A stretch of DNA of 38,660 nt from Candidatus Omnitrophota bacterium (GTDB lineage: Bacteria > Omnitrophota > 4484-213): positions 1 through 38,660 of the forward strand of contig QNCL01000003.1 in assembly GCA_003645805.1 (NCBI GenBank), in the 5' to 3' direction. Below, in pieces: positions 1 to 7,368 of this stretch (the stretch's first letter is position 1; each line of letters starts with the position of its first letter). Both the position numbers and the translations under genes were made by a program. A model generated the notes under the pieces. It worked only from the letters and a program-made list of their open reading frames with translations, searched no databases and had not been told where the DNA came from.

Positions 1-2
1 CC

Positions 3-107
3 ATTGAGGCGGTAGAAAAGCAAGTAGAGATCGAGGCGAAGGAGATAGGCTCGGATATGCAGATTATTAAAAAAACGCTTGAAGGGTTAAAGGAGATCTG
101 GAGGTAA
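3..107 (+). CDS. 3' end of an unidentified gene (partial)
   Basis: The window opens inside a reading frame that runs 34 codons to a TAA at 105-107. The visible C-terminus is acidic and helical (IEAVEKQVEIEAKEIG, then KKTLEGLKEIWR) with no recognisable motif. The frame is open from the first base and is followed, after three bases, by a small ORF with its own Shine-Dalgarno sequence (GGAGG at 100-104), so the two are probably co-transcribed. I cannot name the product. Confidence 0.5.
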   Translation: MEAVEKQVEIEAKEIGSDMQIIKKTLEGLKEIWR

Positions 108-110
108 AAG

Positions 111-185
111 ATGCCCAAAGATAGAAACAGAGGGAAGGATAAAGGGGGAAGGAAGAAGAAAAAGAAGGTAAGAAAAAAGAAGTAA
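111..185 (+). CDS. Tiny lysine-rich basic protein (24 aa), hypothetical
   Basis: This ATG ORF encodes 24 residues, half of them lysine and a few arginine, ending in runs of K with single V, R breaks (KKKKKVRKKK). A GGAGG sequence lies six bases before the ATG and overlaps the end of the upstream gene, which supports translation. There is no hydrophobic core, so it would be disordered and would bind nucleic acid or another polyanion. It is not a ribosomal protein I recognise; bTHX is similar in size but differs in sequence. A second, clearer lysine-repeat protein lies near the other end of the window. It could also be a chance ORF in A/G-rich DNA. Confidence 0.4.
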   Translation: MPKDRNRGKDKGGRKKKKKVRKKK

Positions 186-240
186 GGTTTTATCCTGAGT
201 TATCCGCAGTATTGTAAATGATTTTTGTCAATAACCTAAG

Positions 241-249
241 TGGTAGAAT
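241..249 (+). promoter_or_regulatory. Possible extended -10 promoter before thioredoxin
   Basis: TGGTAGAAT matches an extended -10 element (TGN-TATAAT with one mismatch). A TTGTCA lies at 225-230, but the 13-base gap is too short for a standard -35, so only the extended -10 is offered. It would give a leader of about 45 bases before the trxA start. Confidence 0.3.
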
Positions 250-299
250 TTTTTATTATTTCTGAGGAGGAAAATGTTAGTGTTTTATTGGAGGGAAAG

Positions 300-626
300 A
301 TGGAAAAGGTAGTAATGGAAGTGAAGGAGGAAGAGTTTGCTCAGAAGGTTCTTGATGCGGAGATACCCTTTTTAGTGGACTTCTGGGCACCGTGGTGTGG
401 TCCTTGTCAGGCGATAAGTCCAGTGATAGAAGAGATTGCTCGAAAGTATCAAGGCAAGATCGGAGTTTGTAAGGTGAATGTAGATGAAGCCCCTCAACTT
501 GCCTCCGAGTATGGAGTAATGAGTATTCCTACGCTGATGCTCTTCAAGGAAGGGAAGGTGGTGGATAAGATAATAGGAGCAGTGAGTAAAGGCACTATAG
601 AGTCAATGCTGGAGTCCGTGCTGTGA
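300..626 (+). CDS. trxA: Thioredoxin
   Basis: This is a 108-residue thioredoxin, the normal length for the family. The redox-active WCGPC motif is at residues 32-36 inside DFWAPWCGPC, and the cis-proline loop SIPT is at 76-79. It acts in the cytoplasm as a disulfide reductase, and its likely reductase (trxB) is encoded about 1.7 kb downstream. I chose the ATG at 300 because GGAGGG precedes it and it gives a standard N-terminus; an in-frame GTG at 240 would add 20 atypical residues and has no Shine-Dalgarno sequence. The TGA stop overlaps the GTG start of yggS by four bases (GTGA), so the two are probably translationally coupled. Confidence 0.95.
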   Translation: MEKVVMEVKEEEFAQKVLDAEIPFLVDFWAPWCGPCQAISPVIEEIARKYQGKIGVCKVNVDEAPQLASEYGVMSIPTLMLFKEGKVVDKIIGAVSKGTIESMLESVL

Positions 627-1303
627 TTAAAGAAAGGGTAAAGAAGATACTCTCTCAACTCCCTGCAGATGTAGAGTTGGTTGCTGCGGCAAAGACAAGA
701 GGTGCGCAAGAGATTATTGAAGCAGTGAAGGCAGGAGTGAGGATTATTGGGGAGAACTATGTGCAGGAGACAGAGAGGGTGCAGAGGGAGATTAGAGAGC
801 GCAATCCAGAGATAGCAGATAGAATAGTTTGGCATTTTATTGGACATCTGCAAACAAACAAGGTGAAAAAAGCGATAGAGATGTTTGATATGATAGAGAC
901 TGTGGACTCATTGGAGATTGCCAGGGAGATCGAAAAAAGATGCGCTCACCTGAAAAGGGTAATGCCGATATTAGTGGAGGTAAACAGTGCAAGGGAGAGG
1001 CAGAAGTTTGGTGTTTTCCCCGAGAAGGTAGAGGAACTGGTAAGGAGGTTAGCAGAGTTAAGATATGTAAAAGTGATGGGGTTGATGACAATGGGTCCGC
1101 AGGGAGAAAGTGAGGAGATGCGTCTTTATTTCAGGGATACCAGAAGGATATTTGAGCGAATCAAAAGCAAAGGGATAAGAAATGTAGAGATGCGATACCT
1201 ATCAATGGGAATGAGCAATTCCTATCGGGTCGCTATAGAGGAAGGGGCAAATATCGTGCGTATAGGAACAGGGATATTCGGTGAAAGAAGCACTGCTTTA
1301 TGA
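623..1303 (+). CDS. yggS: YggS/PLPBP family pyridoxal-phosphate homeostasis protein
   Basis: This is a 226-residue protein of the YggS/PROSC family, a single-domain alanine-racemase-like TIM barrel that binds PLP and buffers vitamin B6 pools without a known catalytic reaction. The PLP-binding lysine is expected at K24 in AAAKTR. Other family motifs are GENYVQE near residue 43, WHFIGHLQTNK near 70, and the phosphate-binding C-terminal stretch SMGMSNSYRVAIEEGAN with RIGTGIFG. It starts at a GTG overlapping the trxA stop and ends inside the next gene, so it sits in the middle of a tight operon. Confidence 0.93.
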   Translation: MIKERVKKILSQLPADVELVAAAKTRGAQEIIEAVKAGVRIIGENYVQETERVQREIRERNPEIADRIVWHFIGHLQTNKVKKAIEMFDMIETVDSLEIAREIEKRCAHLKRVMPILVEVNSARERQKFGVFPEKVEELVRRLAELRYVKVMGLMTMGPQGESEEMRLYFRDTRRIFERIKSKGIRNVEMRYLSMGMSNSYRVAIEEGANIVRIGTGIFGERSTAL

Positions 1304-2285
1304 GAAGTTAGATAACCACCGGGTGCGTTGCCAACTTTGCCACCATTTCTGTCTCATTCAGGAAGGCAAGAGAGGAGTTTGCAGGGTTCGCCAGAATATA
1401 AACGGAGTGCTTTATACCCTGGTCTATGGCAAAGTTATTGCTGCCCATATTGACCCGGTGGAGAAGAAGCCTTTGTTTCATTTCTTTCCCGGTTCTTTTG
1501 CCTATTCTATTGCTACCTTAGGATGCAATTTTCATTGTCAGTGGTGTCAAAACTGGGAGATTTCTCAGGCTTTTCCGGAGAAAGGAGGAGAGAAGATAGG
1601 GGCACAGGAGATCGTTGCCCTTGCTCAGGAAGGAGGATGTAGAAGTATTGCTTATACTTATACAGAGCCTACTATTTTCTTTGAATACAGTTATGATATT
1701 GCTCGTTTAGCCAAGAGAGCGGGTATGAGAAATCTCTATATTAGCAATGGGTATATGAGCAGAAGGATGCTGGAGATGCTCTCTCCTTATCTGGATGCAG
1801 TGAATATTGATCTGAAGTCTTTACGGGAGGAGGTCTATACACATTATATCGGGGGACATCTCCAACCTGTCTTGGAGAATCTGAGGCAGATGCGCAAGAT
1901 GGGGATATGGGTGGAGGTAACCACGCTGATTATCAGCGGGATAAATGATACTTCTGAAGAACTAAGGGAGATTGCCAGGTTTATTGTTAATGAGTTAGGA
2001 GAAGATACGCCCTGGCATCTAAGCCGTTTTTTCCCCGCTTATAAGATGAACAGAGAAATTACACCTCTTTCTTCTCTTGAGCGTGCAAGGGAGATAGGGC
2101 TAGAGTTGGGCTTGCGTTATGTCTATGAAGGGAATATCCCGGATGATGAGGCAGTCAATACATATTGTCCTAATTGCCAGAGGTTGCTTATCCGTCGGCA
2201 GGGGTTTAGCGTGATAGAGAACCTCATCCATAGAAGCGAGTGTCCTTACTGTCATTTTAAGATTGCAGGAGTGGGTTTAGGATGA
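1281..2285 (+). CDS. amrS: AmrS-type (AmmeMemoRadiSam) radical SAM enzyme
   Basis: This 334-residue radical SAM protein has the cluster-binding CxxxCxxC motif at C82, C86 and C89 (GCNFHCQWCQNW). The N-terminal region carries cysteines at 17, 20, 24 and 34 (CQLCHHFCLI, GVCRVR), and two more CxxC pairs lie at the C-terminus (CPNC, CPYC). This layout matches the AmmeMemoRadiSam system radical SAM family, related to pyruvate-formate-lyase activases; the biological substrate is not settled. The usual partners AmmeMemo and AMMECR1 are not in this window. The GTG start lies 23 bases inside yggS, and the end overlaps trxB by four bases (ATGA). Confidence 0.88.
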   Translation: MKEALLYEKLDNHRVRCQLCHHFCLIQEGKRGVCRVRQNINGVLYTLVYGKVIAAHIDPVEKKPLFHFFPGSFAYSIATLGCNFHCQWCQNWEISQAFPEKGGEKIGAQEIVALAQEGGCRSIAYTYTEPTIFFEYSYDIARLAKRAGMRNLYISNGYMSRRMLEMLSPYLDAVNIDLKSLREEVYTHYIGGHLQPVLENLRQMRKMGIWVEVTTLIISGINDTSEELREIARFIVNELGEDTPWHLSRFFPAYKMNREITPLSSLERAREIGLELGLRYVYEGNIPDDEAVNTYCPNCQRLLIRRQGFSVIENLIHRSECPYCHFKIAGVGLG

Positions 2286-3211
2286 GTGCCACTTATGAAC
2301 TGATTATTATTGGAGCAGGACCAGCAGGGTTAACTGCGGGAATATATGCTAAACGCGCAGGGTTAGATGTGCTTGTTATAGAGGATCCCTCTCTACCTTC
2401 ACAGGCTTTAAGTGCTACTCAGATAGAAAACTATCCTGGTTTTCCTCAGGGAATTAGTGGAAGAGAACTAATAGAGAGATTTAGGAAACAAGCAGAGGGA
2501 ATAGGAGTGGAGTTTAAAAAAGGGAAGGTATATAACCTTACTCTCCTTTCTTCGCAGAGATGGGAGGTAGAGAGTGAGGAGGGAAAAGCGAGAGGGATTG
2601 CCTTGATTATTGCCAGTGGAGCACATCCTAAGGAATTAGGAGTAAAGGGAGAGAGAGAGTTGAAGGGAAAAGGAGTTTCTTATTGCGCGATCTGTGATGG
2701 TAATTTTTTTAGGGAACAGGAGATAGTAGTAGTAGGAGGAGGAAATAGTGCTTTAGAGGCAAGTCTGTTTCTCTCCAAGATAGTTAAGAAGATTGTTTTA
2801 GTGCATCGGAGAGATGAACTGAGAGGAGTAAAGGTCTTGCAGAAGAGGGTATTTGCTAATAGGAAGATAAGCGTGTGCTGGAATTCTATAGTGGAGGAGA
2901 TCTTAGGCGAAGATAGGGTAGAGGGAGTGAGGGTGTTTAATCTCAGGAGTGGAGAAAAGCAAATAATCCCTTGCGCCGGGGTATTTATTCAGGTGGGTTC
3001 GGTTCCCAATACAGAGTTCGTAAAGGATGTGGTAGAGCGCGATAAGGAAGGATATATTATTACCGATGAGAAGATGTGCGCCTCCAGAGAGGGTATCTTT
3101 GCTTCCGGGGATTGTCGAAGCACCGCTTTAAGGCAGGTAATTACTGCCTGTGGAGATGGGGCGCTTGCGGTTGTTTCGGCTCAGCAGTATATACACCAAC
3201 AAAGGAGTTGA
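2282..3211 (+). CDS. trxB: Thioredoxin reductase (FAD/NAD(P)H-dependent)
   Basis: The 309-residue length is typical of low-molecular-weight thioredoxin reductase. The FAD-binding GAGPAG is at residues 11-16, the redox-active CAIC at 135-138, the NAD(P)-binding GGGNSA at about 152-157, and a C-terminal GDCR flavin-binding motif follows. It should reduce the thioredoxin encoded upstream. Whether it uses NADPH, NADH or a ferredoxin cannot be read with confidence; HRRDELR after the second Rossmann motif resembles the HRRDxxR signature of NADPH-dependent enzymes. It overlaps amrS by ATGA, and its end carries the Shine-Dalgarno sequence of thiC. Confidence 0.95.
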   Translation: MSATYELIIIGAGPAGLTAGIYAKRAGLDVLVIEDPSLPSQALSATQIENYPGFPQGISGRELIERFRKQAEGIGVEFKKGKVYNLTLLSSQRWEVESEEGKARGIALIIASGAHPKELGVKGERELKGKGVSYCAICDGNFFREQEIVVVGGGNSALEASLFLSKIVKKIVLVHRRDELRGVKVLQKRVFANRKISVCWNSIVEEILGEDRVEGVRVFNLRSGEKQIIPCAGVFIQVGSVPNTEFVKDVVERDKEGYIITDEKMCASREGIFASGDCRSTALRQVITACGDGALAVVSAQQYIHQQRS

Positions 3212-3219
3212 ATAAAACA

Positions 3220-4482
3220 ATGACCCAGTTAGAGAAGGCTAAGAAGGGGGAGATAAGTGCTCAGATGCGCTGGGTAGCCCAGCAAGAGGGTGTTCCTCTT
3301 CAAAGACTGATGAAAGACATTGCTCAAGGCTGGACGGTCATCCCTGCTAACAGAAAACATTCACATATAAAGCCCATAGGAATTGGAAGAGGGCTAACAG
3401 TAAAGATAAATGCGAATATTGGTGCGTCTCCTTCAAATCTGAGTTTAGAAACAGAACTGAAAAAACTCAAGATAGCCATAGAGGCAAAGGCAGATACGAT
3501 AATGGACTTGAGCATTGCTCCTGATAAAGAGGATATTGATAGAATAAGAAGGACGATAATAGAGAGATGTTCTCTCCCTTTAGGCACAGTGCCTATATAC
3601 CAGGCAGTAGTTGAGGCAGGCGGAGCAGAGAGACTAAATATCCAGACCTATCTTAAGGTGCTCAGAAAGCACGCCGAGGAAGGAGTAGATTTTGTTACTG
3701 TGCATGCGGGGGTGAAAAGAAAGGCTCTGGAGTTGGTAGAAAGCAGATTGATGCCTGTGGTCTCGCGCGGAGGTTCGTTCCTTCTTTATTGGATGAAAAA
3801 AAACAGAAAAGAGAATTTCCTTTATGAGTATTTCAATGAGATTTTAGATATTGCCTATGAGTTTGATATGACTATTAGTTTGGGTGATGGGTTAAGGCCA
3901 GGGTGTATTGCAGATTCTACCGATAATGCCCAGTTGTATGAACTGAAAGTACTTGCAGAACTTGCTCAAAGAGCAAGAGAAAGAGGGGTGCAGGTGATTA
4001 TCGAGGGACCCGGACATATTCCCTTAAATGAGATAAAGAAGAATGTGGAGTTGGAGAAAGAGATATGTAAAGGCGCGCCGTTTTATGTCTTAGGACCTCT
4101 ACCTATTGATACTGCAGTAGGTTATGACCATATTGCCTGTGCAATAGGAGGAGCGTTAGCCGGCTACTGGGGAGCGGATTTCCTTTGCTATGTAACCCCA
4201 AAGGAACATATTGGTCTGCCAGAGATTGAGGATGTGCGCGAGGGAGTGGTGATAACTAAGATCGCCGCTGAGATTGCTGATCTTGCTCGTGGAGATAGAA
4301 GACAGAAAGAAAGAAATAAACAGATGTCTCTTGCACGCAAGAGTTTTGACTGGAAAAAGATGGCGGAGTATGCCATAGATAAACGAGGTTTTGAGCAAAT
4401 TCTCTCCTCTTCTCCTCGCCCAAAGGAGGGGGGATGTTCGATGTGTGGCAAGGAGTTCTGTGCACTTAAGGTTTACTCCTGA
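3220..4482 (+). CDS. thiC: Phosphomethylpyrimidine synthase ThiC
   Basis: This 420-residue protein makes HMP-phosphate from aminoimidazole ribotide for thiamine synthesis, a radical SAM reaction. The C-terminal [4Fe-4S] motif CxxCxxxxC is seen at C406, C409 and C414 (GGCSMCGKEFC). Family motifs include IEGPGHIPLNE and GPLPIDTAVGYDHI. The N-terminus lacks the long extension of E. coli ThiC and resembles the compact archaeal and thermophile form. I chose the ATG at 3220 because AAAGGAG at 3201-3207 precedes it; an upstream in-frame start would lie inside trxB. I see no TPP riboswitch, and the nine-base gap after trxB argues for read-through from the operon. Confidence 0.95.
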   Translation: MTQLEKAKKGEISAQMRWVAQQEGVPLQRLMKDIAQGWTVIPANRKHSHIKPIGIGRGLTVKINANIGASPSNLSLETELKKLKIAIEAKADTIMDLSIAPDKEDIDRIRRTIIERCSLPLGTVPIYQAVVEAGGAERLNIQTYLKVLRKHAEEGVDFVTVHAGVKRKALELVESRLMPVVSRGGSFLLYWMKKNRKENFLYEYFNEILDIAYEFDMTISLGDGLRPGCIADSTDNAQLYELKVLAELAQRARERGVQVIIEGPGHIPLNEIKKNVELEKEICKGAPFYVLGPLPIDTAVGYDHIACAIGGALAGYWGADFLCYVTPKEHIGLPEIEDVREGVVITKIAAEIADLARGDRRQKERNKQMSLARKSFDWKKMAEYAIDKRGFEQILSSSPRPKEGGCSMCGKEFCALKVYS

Positions 4483-4494
4483 GGAGATGAACCG

Positions 4495-5049
4495 ATGGTA
4501 AAGTCGGATAAGTGGATTAGAAAGATGGCAAGGGAATTTGGGTTGATAGAGCCTTTTAATGAAAAACTGATAAGCAAAGGGAGGATTTCCTATGGTCTTT
4601 CTTCCTATGGTTATGATATTCGTCTGGATAATCGGTTTAAGATGTTCATCCCGCAGAATGAGGAGAGCCTTGATCCTAAAAAGATCAAACATAGTTTATT
4701 TCGGGATGTTGTTGCCCAGGTTTGCCTTATTCCTCCTCATTCCTTTTTGTTAGCCCGTTCAATGGAGTATATTCGAATCCCCCGCAATATTCTTGGACTT
4801 TGTGTAGGCAAATCTACTTATACCCGTTGTGGAATAATTGTCAATGTCACCCCTTTAGAGCCAATGTGGGAGGGTTATTTGACCATAGAGATTTCCAACA
4901 ATAGTTCTCTTCCTGCAAAACTCTATGCGGGAGAGGGGATTGCTCAGATTATCTTCCTGGAGGCAAATGAACCTTGTGAGGTTTCTTATGCAGATAGAGA
5001 AGGGAAATATCATCAGCAGAAGGAGATAACCATAGCAAAGGTTAAATAG
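4495..5049 (+). CDS. dcd: dCTP deaminase
   Basis: This 184-residue protein deaminates dCTP to dUTP, feeding dTMP synthesis. Signature segments are SYGYDIRL near residue 37, GKSTYTR at 105-111, and PMWEGYLTIEISN, in which E132 corresponds to the catalytic glutamate of the family. The length matches the group typified by bacterial homologues of about 185 residues. Sequence alone does not show whether it also hydrolyses dUTP as bifunctional members do. It starts 12 bases after thiC and ends two bases before dnaX. Confidence 0.93.
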   Translation: MVKSDKWIRKMAREFGLIEPFNEKLISKGRISYGLSSYGYDIRLDNRFKMFIPQNEESLDPKKIKHSLFRDVVAQVCLIPPHSFLLARSMEYIRIPRNILGLCVGKSTYTRCGIIVNVTPLEPMWEGYLTIEISNNSSLPAKLYAGEGIAQIIFLEANEPCEVSYADREGKYHQQKEITIAKVK

Positions 5050-5051
5050 CA

Positions 5052-6626
5052 ATGGAAGGGAAGGCAAAGAAGAACTATCTGGTTTTTGCTCGCAAGTATC
5101 GCCCTCAGCGTTTTGAGGAGATCATCGGGCAGGAGCATATTGCCCGGAGTCTAAGAAATGCTATCTCAAACAGGCGAATTGCTCACGCTTACCTCTTTGC
5201 CGGTGCGCGGGGAATAGGAAAGACAAGCACAGCGCGGATATTAGCCAAAGCCTTAAACTGCCTTAATGGTCCTACCCCTGATCCCTGCCAGAAGTGTGTT
5301 TTTTGTCGCGAGATAACCCAAGGGATTAGTATGGATGTGATAGAGATTGATGCTGCCTCCAATCGTGGAATTGAGGAGATTCGCAGTTTGCGAGAGAATG
5401 TGAAGTTTGCCCCCGCGCAAGGAAGGTTTAAGATATATATCGTGGATGAGGTGCATATGCTTACCCCTGAGGCTTTCAATGCTCTGCTGAAGACCTTAGA
5501 GGAGCCTCCGGGGCATATAAAATTTATCTTTGCCACCACCCAGCCCGAGAGGATTCCCACCACCATTCTCTCTCGTTGTCAGCGATTTGATTTCCGAAGG
5601 ATAAGCACACAGAAGATAGTAGAGCAATTGGAGAGAATTAGCAGAGAAGAAAAGGTAGAGGTGGAAGAAGGGGCTTTGTTTGCCATTGCCAGATTTGCTG
5701 AAGGAAGTATGCGTGATGCGGAATCTATCCTGGATCAAGTTGTTAGTTTCGGTGAAGGGAAGATAAAGGAGGAGGATGTTCACCTTCTTTTAGGGACGAT
5801 AGGGCAGGATTGCTTATTTGAATTTACTCAAACAATCGTGGAAAAAGAAATAGAGAAGGGGTTGAGTATTTTGGATAGGATAATAAAAGAAGGGAAGGAA
5901 ATAGAGCAATTTATGAAGGAACTTAGCGAGCACTTTCGTAATCTGATAATTGCCAAGGAGGGATTGTTTAATCTGATAGAACTTTCTGAGGAGAGAAAGA
6001 GCGGTATTGTTGAGCAAAGCAAAAGGTTTAGTTTAAGCGAACTCTTCTACATCTTAACTGCTATTAGCCATACCCGACAGATGATACGAACTTGCCTGGA
6101 TAAAAGGGTGTGGCTGGAGTTTTTCTTTCTTAAGATGGTAAACAGGGATAGTTTTCTCTCTTTAGAAGAGATCTTGAAGAGGCTCAGAACTCTGAAAGGA
6201 GAGGAGGGGGCAGGAGGAGATAAAGAGAAGGTGAGTGAGGAAAAAGAAAGGGAGGTAAAGAAGGATGAGATAAAGAAAGATAAGGATTGCTTTTTAGGAG
6301 AGTTAAAAGAGATATGGAAAGAGTGCGTGGAGGATGTGGGGAAGGAAAGGATGTCTCTGGCTACCTTTTTGGAAAAAGGAAAACTACTTTCTGTGGAGGG
6401 GAGTAAAGCAAAGATTGGTTTTCCCGCAGATTTCTCCTTCTATTACCAGAATCTGCAAAGAGAAGAGAATAGGCGAATAGTGGAGAAGGTAATAAGTAGG
6501 AGGTTGAACAGAGAGGCAAAGGTAGAGTTCCTGTTGATGGAAGAGAAGGAATCAAGTAAGAGCGAATCTCTGCCTTCCTCAGTAAAGAAGGCGATGGAGA
6601 TATTTGGAGGCAAGATACTGAAATAG
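5052..6626 (+). CDS. dnaX: DNA polymerase III subunit gamma/tau
   Basis: This 524-residue clamp-loader ATPase carries Walker A GARGIGKT at residues 51-58, zinc-binding cysteines at 70, 79, 82 and 85, Walker B DEVH at 132-135, and the SRC arginine-finger motif in ILSRCQRFDFRR. The AAA+ and lid domains are followed from about residue 370 by a Lys/Glu-rich charged linker, then a short tau-like C-terminal region. I see no obvious slippery run for gamma frameshifting beyond the A/G-rich linker. It lies two bases after dcd and two bases before recR. Confidence 0.96.
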   Translation: MEGKAKKNYLVFARKYRPQRFEEIIGQEHIARSLRNAISNRRIAHAYLFAGARGIGKTSTARILAKALNCLNGPTPDPCQKCVFCREITQGISMDVIEIDAASNRGIEEIRSLRENVKFAPAQGRFKIYIVDEVHMLTPEAFNALLKTLEEPPGHIKFIFATTQPERIPTTILSRCQRFDFRRISTQKIVEQLERISREEKVEVEEGALFAIARFAEGSMRDAESILDQVVSFGEGKIKEEDVHLLLGTIGQDCLFEFTQTIVEKEIEKGLSILDRIIKEGKEIEQFMKELSEHFRNLIIAKEGLFNLIELSEERKSGIVEQSKRFSLSELFYILTAISHTRQMIRTCLDKRVWLEFFFLKMVNRDSFLSLEEILKRLRTLKGEEGAGGDKEKVSEEKEREVKKDEIKKDKDCFLGELKEIWKECVEDVGKERMSLATFLEKGKLLSVEGSKAKIGFPADFSFYYQNLQREENRRIVEKVISRRLNREAKVEFLLMEEKESSKSESLPSSVKKAMEIFGGKILK

Positions 6627-6628
6627 CA

Positions 6629-7222
6629 ATGTATCCTCAACCTTTAGAAAACCTGATTACAGAACTGAAAAAGATGCCAGGGGTGGGGAGACGTTCTGCA
6701 GAGAGGATAGCCTTTTATATCCTTAAGATGCCTCCTGAGGAAATGCTTAAGTTAATCTCCTCTATCCAGAGAGCAAAGAAGGGTTTATTTTACTGCCGTA
6801 TATGCAATAGCCTTTCCGAGAAAGAGGTGTGTTCTATTTGTGATAATCCCAATCGTTCTTCTACAACCGTCTGTATAGTAGAGAACCCACAGGATATGGA
6901 AGCAATAGAGAGGACCGGAGTATATAAAGGACTTTACTATGTCTTAGGAGGAGCAATCTCTCCCCTTAAAGGAATTACCCCTCAGGATTTGAAGATAGAA
7001 AAACTCTTTTCCCTTCTGCGTTCAGGAAAGGTAAGGGAGGTGATTATTGCTACCAATTTTACTCCTGAGGGTGAGAACACCGCTCTTTTTCTTAATCAGA
7101 GGATAAGGGAACTAAATCTCAGGATAAAGATTACTCGACTATCTTTAGGTATCCCCTTAGGAAGCAGTTTAGAATATCTGGATGAAACAACCGTTGCTAA
7201 AGCAATAGAATTGCGTAGATGA
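6629..7222 (+). CDS. recR: Recombination protein RecR
   Basis: This 197-residue protein acts with RecF/RecO in loading RecA on gapped DNA. A helix-hairpin-helix is at residues 10-30 (MPGVGRRSAERIAFYIL), a four-cysteine zinc finger at C56, C59, C68 and C71, and a Toprim domain from about residue 80, including the VCIVENPQD start and LGGAISPLKGI. In many bacteria ebfC (ybaB) lies between dnaX and recR; here it is absent and the two are two bases apart. The gene ends the run that began at trxA. Confidence 0.95.
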   Translation: MYPQPLENLITELKKMPGVGRRSAERIAFYILKMPPEEMLKLISSIQRAKKGLFYCRICNSLSEKEVCSICDNPNRSSTTVCIVENPQDMEAIERTGVYKGLYYVLGGAISPLKGITPQDLKIEKLFSLLRSGKVREVIIATNFTPEGENTALFLNQRIRELNLRIKITRLSLGIPLGSSLEYLDETTVAKAIELRR

Positions 7223-7252
7223 GAAAAAGGATTTATACTTACTTCACCCATA

Positions 7253-7273
7253 TTTCCACCCCAGGGGTGGAAA
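7253..7273. repeat. 21-bp perfect palindrome, copy 1
   Basis: The arms TTTCCACCCC and GGGGTGGAAA are perfect inverse complements around a single A. An identical copy lies at 8399-8419, so the pair brackets the GT9 gene. It sits 30 bases after recR and could fold as a strong hairpin, but no T-run follows on the plus strand, so a simple rho-independent terminator is unlikely. Confidence 0.85.
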
Positions 7274-7368
7274 ATTAGAAAATTAAACCAACAAATTTTT
7301 GCTTGACAAAAAGGGAGCGGTACAGAGGCGTGGTTGGTAATCCGTAATATCGCGTTAATATAAGTAAA

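Noticed and set aside
7303..7350. TTGACA before the GT9 gene as a promoter
   Set aside because: The -35 is perfect, but no -10 lies at 16-18 bases; TAATAT at 7345 is 36 bases away.
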